From positions 62,001-126,000 of the forward strand of contig NZ_WFKI01000001.1 of the NCBI RefSeq assembly GCF_009208055.1: a stretch of DNA of 64,000 nt. The letters run 5' to 3'. Both the position numbers and the translations under genes were made by a program. Under the pieces are notes generated by a model. The model saw nothing but the letters and a program-made list of their open reading frames with translations. It did not search any database and was not told the origin of the DNA. This stretch comes from Poseidonibacter ostreae (lineage in GTDB: Bacteria > Campylobacterota > Campylobacteria > Campylobacterales > Arcobacteraceae). This document shows positions 18,667 through 27,610 of the stretch, one piece after another. Positions within the stretch are counted from its first letter, which is position 1; each line of letters opens with the position of its first letter.

Positions 18667-19209
18667 TTATATATTTGATATAGCTGGATAAAGTTTTTTA
18701 TACTTTCCATATGCTTCTTCAAATGAGTTTTGAAACTCTTTTTGAGGATGAATTCTATTTGCTATAATAGGTGCTTTACATATTAATGAAGCATCAAGAT
18801 TATTTGCAGCTATCATCCCTAACCTAGCTGCTCCAAAAGCAGCTCCAAAATCACCCTCTTTTGGAATATCAACACTTATATTTAAAACTGTTGCTATTAA
18901 TTTTTGCCAATAAATTGACTTTGAACCACCACCTAAAATTATAAGTGAATTTAAATCAGCTCCTGTTGCTTTTAATGCTTCAAGATTATCTCTTAAGGCA
19001 AAAGTAACACCTTCCATAATTGCTTGTGTAAGTGAAGCCTTATCACTATAGTTATTAAGCCCCATAAAAACACCTCTAATATTTGCATCATTATGAGGTG
19101 TTCGCTCTCCTGATAAATATGGTAAAAATATTTCTGAACTTGGTTTTTTTAAAGACTCACCTAAAGAAGCAGATAAATCTTTTGAAGCAACTCCACATAT
19201 AAAGGAAAC
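18667..19209 (-). pseudogene. xylB: Xylulokinase, C-terminal remnant
   Basis: The open frame to a TAA just beyond 19209 encodes about 180 residues of an FGGY kinase C-terminal half. IFLPYLSGERTPHND is followed by EGVTFALRDNLEAL, LGGGSKSIYWQKLIA and FGAAFGAARLGM. The N-terminal 300 or so residues, including the sugar-binding domain, are absent and the frame stops abruptly. Not expected to be active. An internal ATG at 19065 could give a 132-aa piece, probably meaningless. The missing half probably lies in a deleted segment towards tRNA-Sec. Confidence 0.85.
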
Positions 19210-19393
19210 TAAAATTTAACTTGATTTTAAAGATGAATTTATATAAAAAAAATTTGTATTTGTAATGAAGTTTATTATTAAATAAAAAGTGTGGAAAATT
19301 AAGGCTTTGTTGAATTAGTTTTTGATACAATCCATCAAAATAAAAATTATTAAAACTAAAGATAAGTTAATTGGGATTATTTGAGTTTATAAG
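19210..19393. other. Junction sequence between xylB remnant and tRNA-Sec
   Basis: A/T-rich non-coding stretch. GGCTTTGTTGAAT at 19303-19315 matches, from memory, the first 13 bases of the IS903/IS5-type terminal repeat. No transposase or second end was found, so it may be an insertion-sequence scar or chance. Confidence 0.35.
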
Positions 19394-19493
19394 TGGCGAG
19401 AAGGCGTAGGAATTGAACCTACCGCGGCGTACACACGTAAACCGCCGATCAGGGTTGAAACCTGCGGTGTCCACCAGGATCACATGCCCCCCA
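19394..19493 (-). tRNA. selC: tRNA-Sec (anticodon TCA)
   Basis: Selenocysteine tRNA of about 99-100 nt. Anticodon loop TTTCAAC (stem CAGG/CCTG) gives TCA. There is a long variable arm with CGGCG/CGCCG stem and 13-nt loop, a T arm GTAGG-TTCAATT-CCTAC, and an extended D stem with one bulged A. The 3' strand is GCCTTCTC followed by G and an encoded CCA. The 5' strand reads (T)GGGGGGC, pairing through several G-U wobbles, with a weak or mismatched first pair. It is divergent from selA, whose product acts on it. Confidence 0.88.
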
Positions 19494-19546
19494 CTTAAGT
19501 TTGGAAGTTTACATTATTTAGTTTTAAAAACATCTGAAAGAGAAAA

Positions 19547-20893
19547 ATGAGTTTATTAAAAAGTATTCCCAAGATTGATAGGTTTATCAACAACAAAGAG
19601 TTTAAAGGGTTTTCTGTATCTTTAATCACAAAAATATCAAAAGATATTATTACAAGATTAAGAAATGATATTCTAGATAAAAAAGTTAATAGTATTAATG
19701 AAAAAGATTTAATACAAACTGTTTTAAAAGAGTATGCTGATTTAACATCACCATCACTTCAAAGTGTAATTAATGCTACTGGTATTATTGTACATACAAA
19801 TTTAGGACGTTCATTAATAAATGAAGAGAGTTTTAACAAAGCTATGAAAGTAGCAACTTCTTATAATAATCTTGAATATGATTTAGAACAAGGAAAAAGA
19901 GGTGAAAGATATTCTCATATTGTAAAAACACTTCAAGCTTTAACAGGTTGTGAAGATGCAATAGTTGTAAATAACAATGCCTCTGCAGTTTTTTTAATAC
20001 TAAATACTTTTAGTCAAAATAAAGAAGCAGTTGTAAGCCGTGGTGAACTTGTAGAAATTGGTGGAAGTTTTAGAGTTCCTGAAGTAATGTCTCAAAGTGG
20101 TGCAATACTAAAAGAAATAGGTACAACTAATAAAACACATCCAAGAGATTATGAAAATGCTGTAAATGAAAATACATCAATATTAATGAAAGTTCATAAA
20201 TCAAACTATACAATAGAAGGTTTTACATCAGAAGTGCCTTATGAAGAAGTAGTAAAAATTGCAAAAGAAAAAAATGTAATTGATTACTATGATATGGGAA
20301 GTGGTCATATGATTGACTTACCTTTTAATTTAGACCAAGTAGAACCATCAATTTTAAAAATCATGCAATATAAGCCAAGTTTATTAAGCTTTTCAGGTGA
20401 TAAACTTTTAGGGTCTGTTCAAGCTGGTATTATTATTGGTAAAAAAGAGTTAATTGCAAAAATTAAAAAGAATCAACTTTTAAGAATGCTAAGAGTTGAT
20501 AAAATCACACTAGCTCTACTTGAAGATAATCTTACTTCTTATTTAGAAAATAATCTTGATGATATTCCTACACTTAAAATGTTAAATACATCTATTACAG
20601 AATTAGAAAAACGCGCTTGCTTATTAAAAGAGTCTATTGAAGACTTATGTTCTTGTGAAGTAATACAAACTCAAACTTTAATAGGTGGAGGAACAACTCC
20701 AAATAAAAAAATACCAACAGTTGCATTAAGTATTAGTTATAAAGATTATAAAGCTAATAGAATTGAAAAACTTTTAAGAGCTCAAAACCTAATTATTAGA
20801 ATTGAAAATGATAAAGTTTTAATTGATTTTAGAAGTATAAAAGAGAATCAAGTATTACAAATTGCAAATATAATAAGAAAGGTATTTAACTAA
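19547..20893 (+). CDS. selA: L-seryl-tRNA(Sec) selenium transferase
   Basis: PLP enzyme converting seryl-tRNA(Sec) to selenocysteyl-tRNA(Sec) with selenophosphate. 448 aa. The family block INATGIIVHTNLGRSLI is near residue 80, followed by ALTGCEDAIVVNNNASAVF. The PLP lysine is in LLSFSGDKLLGSVQAGIIIG, about residue 285. It overlaps selB by one base (TAATG), so the two are coupled. tRNA-Sec lies 54 bp away on the other strand. selD is not in the window. Confidence 0.96.
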   Translation: MSLLKSIPKIDRFINNKEFKGFSVSLITKISKDIITRLRNDILDKKVNSINEKDLIQTVLKEYADLTSPSLQSVINATGIIVHTNLGRSLINEESFNKAMKVATSYNNLEYDLEQGKRGERYSHIVKTLQALTGCEDAIVVNNNASAVFLILNTFSQNKEAVVSRGELVEIGGSFRVPEVMSQSGAILKEIGTTNKTHPRDYENAVNENTSILMKVHKSNYTIEGFTSEVPYEEVVKIAKEKNVIDYYDMGSGHMIDLPFNLDQVEPSILKIMQYKPSLLSFSGDKLLGSVQAGIIIGKKELIAKIKKNQLLRMLRVDKITLALLEDNLTSYLENNLDDIPTLKMLNTSITELEKRACLLKESIEDLCSCEVIQTQTLIGGGTTPNKKIPTVALSISYKDYKANRIEKLLRAQNLIIRIENDKVLIDFRSIKENQVLQIANIIRKVFN

Positions 20894-22722
20894 TGTCTAA
20901 TATTATTATAGGAACAGCTGGACATATTGATCATGGTAAAACAGCTTTAATTAAAGCATTAAATGGTTATGAAGGTGATAGTACAAACGAAGAAAAACAA
21001 AGAGGAATCACTATTGATTTATCTTTTTCTAACTTAAGTAAGGGACAGCAAAATATTGCCTTTATTGATGTACCAGGACATGAAAAACTAGTAAAAAATA
21101 TGATTGCTGGTGCTTTTGGATTTGATTATGTAATGCTTGTAGTTTCAGCTGTTGAGGGAATTATGCCTCAAACTGTTGAGCATATTGAGATTATTAATCT
21201 ACTTGGAATAAAAGATATTATTCTTACTCTTACAAAAAGTGATTTAGTTACAAAAGAAGAACTTGAAATTCAAAAGAAAAAAACTTTAGAGTTTTTAGAT
21301 ACATTTGATTTTGATATTAAGTTTGTTCAAGAAGTATCTATTTATGAGCCTAAGTCTATTGAAGCTTTAAAAAACAATCTATTTACAATTAAAAACTCTT
21401 CAAAACAAGAAGAAAATTTCTTTAGATATTATGTTGATAGAGTATTTTCACCTAAAGGAATTGGAACAATTGTTACAGGAACTGTATTAGGTAAAAAACT
21501 AGAATTAAATGAAAAAGTATTTATTTGTGAAGCAGGAAAAGAATCAAAAATTAAAAATATACAAGTACATAATGAAAATGCAATTGAAGCAAATATATCA
21601 AATAGAGCTGCTTTAAATTTACAAGGAATTAATAGTTCTAATATTAAAAGAGGTGATTTAATTACAAAGAAAGGTTTTATTAGAGGTTTTGATGAAATTG
21701 ATATCTCTTTTAAAGCTTTAAAAGGGAAAAAACTACATCATAATAAATCATATACAGTATTTATAGGTGCAAAAAAACTTGAAGCAAAAGTATTATTATT
21801 TGATTCTATTGAAAATTTAGATTCTGGCTTTGCAACTATTAAAACAAAGGAAAACTTATTTACTATTTTTGGTGAGAAACTTATTATTAGACAAGGAAAT
21901 CACACAATTTGTGGTGGAAAAGTTTTAAATCCGATTATTGACCCAATGAAGAAAAATCAAAAGAAAAATCTATTAGAGTCTTTAAATGAAAACAATTTTG
22001 AAGATGCTTATTATCAATTATTACAAGCACATAAAAAAGGCTTAGGAATAATCTCTTCAGCTCAAAGATTTGCACTATCACATGCAGAAGCTATATCTTT
22101 TGCAAAAAATCTAAAAAATGTTTTTGTAGATGAAAAAGAGCTTGTAATTTATCCAATAGAAACAAAAGATATTATAATTACTTCTGTTAGAGAAATCTAT
22201 ACAAAAAACACTTATGCCCTACTTTCAAATGCTTCAATTGCTTTACGATTAAAATGGGCAAGTACCTCTTTTATCCAAGCGTCTTTAGATGAACTTGAAA
22301 AAGAAGGCTTTTTACAAAAAGATAACAACCTATATAAAAATGCAAATATTAAAGAAGATTTTGCAAAAAATCTAGAAGACTCATTTTTAGAAAGATTAAA
22401 AAAAGAAGACATAACACCAACCGCTCCTTATAATATATATGACGAGCTTGATTTAGATAGAAAACTAGGTGATGATATTTTAAAATCTTTAACAGCAAAA
22501 AAGCATGTAATTAGACTTCAACACAATCTTTTTATTCATGAGCAGAGTTTAAATGATATTATTGCTAAAATGAAAGAAATCATAAAAGATGATGGATATA
22601 TTGATATTTCAAACTTTAAAGAAAAATATCCTTTAAGTAGAAAGTACTTAATTACATATTTAGATTATCTTGATAATTTCTCAAATATTAAAAAGCAAGA
22701 TAATAAGAGAGTTTTTGTCTAA
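20893..22722 (+). CDS. selB: Selenocysteine-specific elongation factor
   Basis: GTPase that brings Sec-tRNA(Sec) to UGA codons with a SECIS hairpin. 609 aa. G1 is GTAGHIDHGKTALIKAL at residues 7-23, G3 is DVPGHEKLVKNM and G4 is LTKSDLV. EF-Tu-like barrels follow (VFSPKGIGTIVTGTVLG). The C-terminal winged helices bind SECIS RNA; the segment DISNFKEKYPLSRKYLITYLDYLD is the last. The next gene starts inside its final codons. Confidence 0.96.
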   Translation: MSNIIIGTAGHIDHGKTALIKALNGYEGDSTNEEKQRGITIDLSFSNLSKGQQNIAFIDVPGHEKLVKNMIAGAFGFDYVMLVVSAVEGIMPQTVEHIEIINLLGIKDIILTLTKSDLVTKEELEIQKKKTLEFLDTFDFDIKFVQEVSIYEPKSIEALKNNLFTIKNSSKQEENFFRYYVDRVFSPKGIGTIVTGTVLGKKLELNEKVFICEAGKESKIKNIQVHNENAIEANISNRAALNLQGINSSNIKRGDLITKKGFIRGFDEIDISFKALKGKKLHHNKSYTVFIGAKKLEAKVLLFDSIENLDSGFATIKTKENLFTIFGEKLIIRQGNHTICGGKVLNPIIDPMKKNQKKNLLESLNENNFEDAYYQLLQAHKKGLGIISSAQRFALSHAEAISFAKNLKNVFVDEKELVIYPIETKDIIITSVREIYTKNTYALLSNASIALRLKWASTSFIQASLDELEKEGFLQKDNNLYKNANIKEDFAKNLEDSFLERLKKEDITPTAPYNIYDELDLDRKLGDDILKSLTAKKHVIRLQHNLFIHEQSLNDIIAKMKEIIKDDGYIDISNFKEKYPLSRKYLITYLDYLDNFSNIKKQDNKRVFV

Positions 22723-24355
22723 ATTGAATCTAAATCTTACAAAAGAGCAAGAAAATATTATAAATGCAAAAGAAGACTCTTTTAAAATAAACGCAGTTGC
22801 TGGAAGTGGAAAAACAACTACATTATTAGAGTATGCAAGAAAAAACTCTCATTTGAAGATTTTGTATCTTGCATACAATAAATCCCTGCAAACATCTTTA
22901 CAAAAAAAACTGCATGAGTATAAACTTTCTCATATGCATGTAAGTACTATTCACTCTTTAGCATATCAAAAGATTGGAGCTTATGAATATAATTTGGCTC
23001 ATGATTTAAAAGTACAAGTTATTGAAAAACTATTAAATGGATATGAGCAAACATTTAATCATAAAAACAACTACTATCCTGTTGCTGAATACATAGCACT
23101 TATAAAAGATTTAGTAAATTTTTACTGTAATTCTTCATTAATAGCACTTGATATGAAACTGCTTGAGACTTATAAAAAACAAGCAGATTTAAGTGCTAAG
23201 ATTCTTGAATTATTAAATAAGGATGAGCAGAAAGCATTAAATCACTTAAAGCATATTTTATCAGCAATGAAGAATAAATTAGTAGATGCAACTCATGATT
23301 TTTATTTAAAAATGTTTTATCTAAATAAAAAAGTGTCAACTAATCTTCCTTATGATTTAATATTAGTAGATGAGGCACAAGATATTTCAGATGTAATGAT
23401 AGGAATTGTTGAAAATCAAAACTGTAGACGTATATACGTAGGTGATTCTTTTCAACAAATATACTCTTTTCGATATGCAATAAATGCTTTAAATAAACTT
23501 GAACTTCCAGAATATGAACTTAGTAAAAGTTTTAGATTTAGTGATTCTTACGCAAAATTATTAGAAAAAAATCTAAACTCATTATATGAAAAAAATAGCT
23601 CTAAAGTATTAAAAATATCAGGAGTTCAAACAAATACAAATGTAGGTGAAAAAGCAATTGATTATGATAAACAAATCTGCGTAATTGCAAGGTCTACTTT
23701 TGGTTTAATTCAACAAATTGTTCACTTTATTCAAGATGATAAGAAAATATATTTTGAGGGAAATTACAACTCATACTCTTTTATGAATCAAACTGTTTAT
23801 TCAATTTTTTATCTAAAAGAGAAAAAAAATGACAAGATTACTATGGATGAAATTAAAGATTTTGAGACAATCCAAGAGTTAGAGCAGTTTGCAAAAGATA
23901 CAAAAAATCAAGACTATTTAAATATTATAAAATTTATCAACACTTATGGTGATAATATTTTTGAGATAAATAAAAAAATAAAATCTAAAATAACTACTAA
24001 TAAAGATGCAGCTGATATTATATTTACAACAACTCATAAATCAAAAGGTTTAGAGTATGAGCAAGTTATTATGGCTGATGATTTTATTACAAAAAAAGAG
24101 CTTAGTAATCCTAAAAATAAAGTCTCATTTCTAAAATTACAAGAAGAGTTAAATATATATTATGTAGCAGCAACTAGAGTAAAAAGTGCTATTTGGCAAG
24201 CTTCCTTAAATTTAGACTATGTTTATAAAGAAGGCGATGAAAACAACTATAGCAAATCAAACTATTCAACAAAAAAAACAAGTTCTAAGAAAATGAAACA
24301 AATGCAAGAAGAGTGGCTAAAGCAAAACCGAGTTAATAGAATAAATGCCTTTTAG
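22715..24355 (+). CDS. UvrD/Rep-like superfamily 1 helicase
   Basis: About 546 aa. Walker A is NAVAGSGKTTTLLEYAR near the N-terminus, motif II LILVDEAQD, motif III GDSFQQIYSFR, motif V-like TTHKSKGLEYEQVIM and motif VI YYVAATR. No ATG fits: the frame enters from within selB. TTG at 22715 (behind AATAAGAGAG) or 22724 is the likely start, giving an 8-bp overlap with selB. It is shorter than UvrD because the 1B/2B insertions are reduced. Substrate and role are unknown; ATP-driven DNA or RNA unwinding is expected. Confidence 0.85.
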   Translation: MSKLNLNLTKEQENIINAKEDSFKINAVAGSGKTTTLLEYARKNSHLKILYLAYNKSLQTSLQKKLHEYKLSHMHVSTIHSLAYQKIGAYEYNLAHDLKVQVIEKLLNGYEQTFNHKNNYYPVAEYIALIKDLVNFYCNSSLIALDMKLLETYKKQADLSAKILELLNKDEQKALNHLKHILSAMKNKLVDATHDFYLKMFYLNKKVSTNLPYDLILVDEAQDISDVMIGIVENQNCRRIYVGDSFQQIYSFRYAINALNKLELPEYELSKSFRFSDSYAKLLEKNLNSLYEKNSSKVLKISGVQTNTNVGEKAIDYDKQICVIARSTFGLIQQIVHFIQDDKKIYFEGNYNSYSFMNQTVYSIFYLKEKKNDKITMDEIKDFETIQELEQFAKDTKNQDYLNIIKFINTYGDNIFEINKKIKSKITTNKDAADIIFTTTHKSKGLEYEQVIMADDFITKKELSNPKNKVSFLKLQEELNIYYVAATRVKSAIWQASLNLDYVYKEGDENNYSKSNYSTKKTSSKKMKQMQEEWLKQNRVNRINAF

Positions 24356-24416
24356 GCATAAGCAAACTCTATAAAAGTATTAGATAGTATGCAAAAAGAA
24401 TAAAGGAAGGAATTTT

Positions 24417-25163
24417 ATGCAATATTTTGGAACAATTGAAACTAAATATGAAGAAATCTTTATAACATCAAGTTATATGTATTTTGGAGATGAAGATGAA
24501 GTTATTACACCTAAAGAATTAAAAGCAAAAATCAAGTCAGCTAAAGAGAGAAAGAAAAATATTATAGGTACAGTTTTTTTATATAACCCTGTAGTAACTC
24601 CTGTAGGATATGATTCAAATAACTATTTATTAGATCAAGACTTTGATAGTTTTGGAGATATGGTTGAATTAAAAACAGAAACTTATATTACTATTTTTAA
24701 ACAAGCAATGAGAGAACATTGTGCTGGTAAAATAGTTGAAATTAGAAACTTATTTAACTTAAATGAACAAAACATCGATGCATCAACTCTTCTTATGAAA
24801 TTTAATGATGATTTAGAAATATATAATTCAGCACAAAATACAGAGTTTGAACGAGAAATCATGTATTTAGATGCAGCAAACTTAATCCCTAGTGGAAAGT
24901 TTGTATTCTTTGCATGGGGAGATAAAATCAGTTCAAAAGAGTTTCCTTATATAAATGATTATGCAAGAACAATATATGAAAATGCAGTAAAACTTGGTAA
25001 AAAAGTTGCCTTTGTTTATAAAAGAGAAAAAACAGAACATGGTGCAATTGAATATTTCCAATTTTCAAATCCTTTACAAAATCATAAAGCAAAAAGAACA
25101 ATTACAAATGCAATTAAAAAATCATTCGAACAATTTCCACCAGTGATAACATCTTACGAATAA
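24417..25163 (+). CDS. Conserved protein of unknown function
   Basis: 248 aa, cytoplasmic, no signal or membrane segment. I do not recognise a family firmly. The layout NP(VV).., VEIRNLFNLNEQ, then GKFVFFAWGDK and a C-terminal RTITNAIKKS faintly recalls DUF1643 proteins (NLF and AWG motifs), but this is only a resemblance. Good ribosome site (AAAGGAAGG). It starts 61 bp after the helicase and may share its transcript. Confidence 0.7.
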   Translation: MQYFGTIETKYEEIFITSSYMYFGDEDEVITPKELKAKIKSAKERKKNIIGTVFLYNPVVTPVGYDSNNYLLDQDFDSFGDMVELKTETYITIFKQAMREHCAGKIVEIRNLFNLNEQNIDASTLLMKFNDDLEIYNSAQNTEFEREIMYLDAANLIPSGKFVFFAWGDKISSKEFPYINDYARTIYENAVKLGKKVAFVYKREKTEHGAIEYFQFSNPLQNHKAKRTITNAIKKSFEQFPPVITSYE

Positions 25164-25174
25164 AAGGAAAATTT

Positions 25175-25549
25175 ATGAAACTAATTAAAACAATTATTGC
25201 GATATCTCTTTTAAGTACACTTAGCTTAAATGCAGCAGACTCTAACTCTATTAAGCACTTTGGGTTTTCTGCTATTTTTGGACTTGCTAGTGAAACAGTT
25301 TTACATAAAGACTATCAACAGTTTGATGATATTGAAAAAATATCATATGCAACTGCAATAGGTTCATTACCAGGACTTGCTAAAGAATTAACAGATGATA
25401 AGTTTTCAAATGAAGATATGGTTTTTAATGTTCTTGGAGCATTAAGTGGTGCAGTTTTTTCAAACTACTTAAATAACAATACAAGTATATTTATAGCACA
25501 TAAAAATGAAGAAAAATCATCACAAATTAAGCTTGCATATAAATTTTAA
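25175..25549 (+). CDS. Small exported protein of unknown function
   Basis: 124 aa with a signal peptide cleaved after LSTLSLNAA. The mature part contains two weakly hydrophobic Gly/Ala-rich segments, HFGFSAIFGLASET and MVFNVLGALSGAVFS, around GSLPGLAKELTDD, reminiscent of YfiM-like membrane-associated proteins. It ends in a charged tail with KLAYKF, possibly an outer-membrane-type terminus. Eleven bases separate it from the preceding gene. Function not known. Confidence 0.65.
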   Translation: MKLIKTIIAISLLSTLSLNAADSNSIKHFGFSAIFGLASETVLHKDYQQFDDIEKISYATAIGSLPGLAKELTDDKFSNEDMVFNVLGALSGAVFSNYLNNNTSIFIAHKNEEKSSQIKLAYKF

Positions 25550-25624
25550 GCTTTTTATATAATCACTGAAAAATTTTAGCTAACTTTAAAGATAAAGTAA
25601 CTATAATTCTGCCACTTAAACGAT

Positions 25625-25699
25625 TGGGGTATCGCCAAGTGGTAAGGCAACGGCTTTTGGTGCCGTCATTCGAAGGTTCGAATCCTTCTACCCCATCCA
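25625..25699 (+). tRNA. tRNA-Gln (TTG)
   Basis: 75 nt. Acceptor TGGGGTA/TACCCCA, discriminator T and encoded CCA. Anticodon loop CTTTTGG gives TTG. T loop GGTTCGAATCC. First of a four-tRNA cluster. Confidence 0.95.
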
Positions 25700-25716
25700 T
25701 TAAGTAATTTTTCAAC

Positions 25717-25801
25717 GGGAAGGTTGGAGAGTGGTCAAATCCTGCGGATTGTAAATCCGCCGCCTACGGCTTCGAAGGTTCGAGTCCTTCTCTTCCCACC
25801 A
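25717..25801 (+). tRNA. tRNA-Tyr (GTA)
   Basis: 85 nt with a long variable arm (CGCCTACGGCTTCG). Anticodon loop TTGTAAA gives GTA. Acceptor GGGAAGG pairs with TCTTCCC, then ACCA. Confidence 0.95.
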
Positions 25802-25811
25802 CTTTATGTGT

Positions 25812-25887
25812 GGCGCGATAGCTCAGTCGGTAGAGCAAAGGATTGAAAATCCTTGTGTCGACAGTTCGATTCTGTCTCGAGCCACCA
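25812..25887 (+). tRNA. tRNA-Phe (GAA)
   Basis: 76 nt. Anticodon loop TTGAAAA gives GAA; T loop AGTTCGATTCT; encoded ACCA. The acceptor GGCGCGA/TCGAGCC has a G-A mismatch at the fourth pair, otherwise canonical. Confidence 0.93.
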
Positions 25888-25928
25888 TTTTTATTATTAA
25901 TAACACATATGAATTAACTACCAAAAGT

Positions 25929-26015
25929 GCGAGTGTGGCGGAATAGGTAGACGCGTTGGACTTAAAATCCAATTCCGGTTTCGGAGTGTCGGTTCGATTC
26001 CGACCATTCGCACCA
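25929..26015 (+). tRNA. tRNA-Leu (TAA)
   Basis: 87 nt with class II variable arm. Anticodon loop CTTAAAA gives TAA. Acceptor GCGAGTG/CATTCGC, encoded ACCA. The 136 bp after it show nothing recognisable apart from the promoter region of the next gene. Confidence 0.95.
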
Positions 26016-26151
26016 CTGTGTTGTTAATCTTAAATTTACTATCAAATCAAACATTTTCAAAATTTCTTTTTTATTGTTATTTATTAGCTAGTAACTCAAG
26101 TATTGCTTAGATATAATTACAAAATTATATATTATATTAAGGAATAAATTT

Positions 26152-26658
26152 ATGTCAAAAATTGGAATATTAGTAGCAAGTTCAAATAACAATCAAAAAC
26201 TAGGATTAAAACTTCAAGAACTAGCAGTTGAGCAAAACTGTGAAGTAGAATTAATTAATTTAGTAGATTTAAGATTACCATTATACAGTACAATCGAAGA
26301 AGAAGAGAATGGAATACCTGAAACAGTATTAGACTTAGCAACAAAAATATTAGACTTAAAAGCATTTATCATTGTAGCACCTGAATACAATGGTGTTATG
26401 CCACCTGTTTTAAATAATGCAATGGCTTGGACTTCAAGAGCTACAAAAGATTGGAGAGATGCGTTTAATGATAAAATTGTAGGACTTGCAACACACAGTG
26501 GTGGTGGTGGAGCTAAAGGTCTTCAAGCAATGAGAATACAGTTTCAACATTTAGGGGCTAATATCTTAGCTAGAGAAATTTTAACTACTTATGAAAAACA
26601 GTTAAATGAAGAAGCAGCTGTTGGAATGATTAATCAATTAGTAAAACTATCTAAGTAA
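26152..26658 (+). CDS. NADPH-dependent FMN reductase family protein
   Basis: 168-aa flavodoxin-like reductase. Starts MSKIGILVASSNNNQKLG, the phosphate-binding loop for FMN. IIVAPEYNGVMPPVLNNAMAW is the family signature and THSGGGGAKGLQAM the second FMN loop. It likely reduces quinones, azo compounds or chromate using NAD(P)H; exact substrate unknown. AAGGAATAAA precedes the ATG. Monocistronic, ended by a strong hairpin. Confidence 0.88.
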   Translation: MSKIGILVASSNNNQKLGLKLQELAVEQNCEVELINLVDLRLPLYSTIEEEENGIPETVLDLATKILDLKAFIIVAPEYNGVMPPVLNNAMAWTSRATKDWRDAFNDKIVGLATHSGGGGAKGLQAMRIQFQHLGANILAREILTTYEKQLNEEAAVGMINQLVKLSK

Positions 26659-26666
26659 TATAAGAA

Positions 26667-26694
26667 AACGTAAGGAATTATCCTTACGTTTAAT
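26667..26694. terminator. Bidirectional terminator hairpin
   Basis: AACGTAAGGA-ATTA-TCCTTACGTT, a perfect 10-bp stem followed by TTAATT on the plus side and preceded by AAAA. It lies between convergent genes. Confidence 0.75.
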
Positions 26695-27511
26695 TCCCTC
26701 GCCCTAATAACTCAGAAGCTTCTGTAATAACTAAGAAAGATTCTGGATCATACTCTTTTATAATATCTTTTAATATTTGTATCTTTGAAATTTCAACTAC
26801 TATTAAAATCATTGTTTTATTCTGTTCTTTATGTAAACCAGAACCATTTAAAATAGTACCCTCTTCTCCTAATCTTTTAATAATTTGAGCAGATACAATT
26901 TCAACTTCATTTGTAACAATATGTACAACTTTTTTAGATGGACGCCCTGTTAAAATAACATCAATAATCCTAGAACTTACATATATACTTAAAATACTCC
27001 ATAAGGCTTTTTCTAAGTCATTAAAAACATAAATTGATAAAGCAATAATTGAAGCATCAATAAGCAAAATAACTTCAGAAGCTTTATAGTGAGTTTTTGA
27101 AGCAACAATTGAAGCTATTATTGTACTTCCACCTGCTGAAGATTTTCCTTTTATTACAAAACCTAAACCAAGACCTATACAAATTCCACCAAAAATTGCT
27201 GCTAAAATCGTTTCATCCGTTGCAGCACTTAAGTTTATAAACTCATTACAAATATCAATAAATACTGAAATTAGAATAATCGTAAGTATTGTTTTTATTG
27301 CATATTTTTTACCAAAATATTTTATACCTAATATCAATAAAGGAAGATTTATCATAATCATTAAAGAACCAATTGTAAAAGGACTTATATGATGTAAAAG
27401 TAGTGAAAGACCTGCTGTTCCACCTGTAATAATGTTATTAGGTAATAAAAAAGAAACAACTCCAATTGCAAGAAAAACTGCACCTAGTATAATGTATAAA
27501 TAATCTTTCAT
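26690..27511 (-). CDS. YitT-family membrane protein
   Basis: 273 aa from MKDYLYIILGAVFLAIGVV; AGGAAG lies six bases before this ATG. Five or six N-terminal membrane helices (DUF161: ITGGTAGLSLLLHH, GKSSAGGSTIIASIV) are followed by a cytoplasmic DUF2179 domain from about residue 195 (SKKVVHIVTNEVE, ending SFLVITEASELLGRG). The family's physiological role is poorly known; transport is suggested. Confidence 0.88.
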   Translation of the reverse strand: MKDYLYIILGAVFLAIGVVSFLLPNNIITGGTAGLSLLLHHISPFTIGSLMIMINLPLLILGIKYFGKKYAIKTILTIILISVFIDICNEFINLSAATDETILAAIFGGICIGLGLGFVIKGKSSAGGSTIIASIVASKTHYKASEVILLIDASIIALSIYVFNDLEKALWSILSIYVSSRIIDVILTGRPSKKVVHIVTNEVEIVSAQIIKRLGEEGTILNGSGLHKEQNKTMILIVVEISKIQILKDIIKEYDPESFLVITEASELLGRGN

Positions 27512-27610
27512 TTTCTTCCTATATTTTTGTTTGTGCAAGTATATCTACAATTGTATAATTATTAAATAACATGTTACTAATTTGTAACTGCTTTTTTGTT
27601 ACAATTTTTT

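Noticed and set aside
22670..22714. TTG at 22670 as helicase start
   Set aside because: It lies deep within selB, has no ribosome site and would add residues with no family counterpart; 22715 or 22724 fits better.
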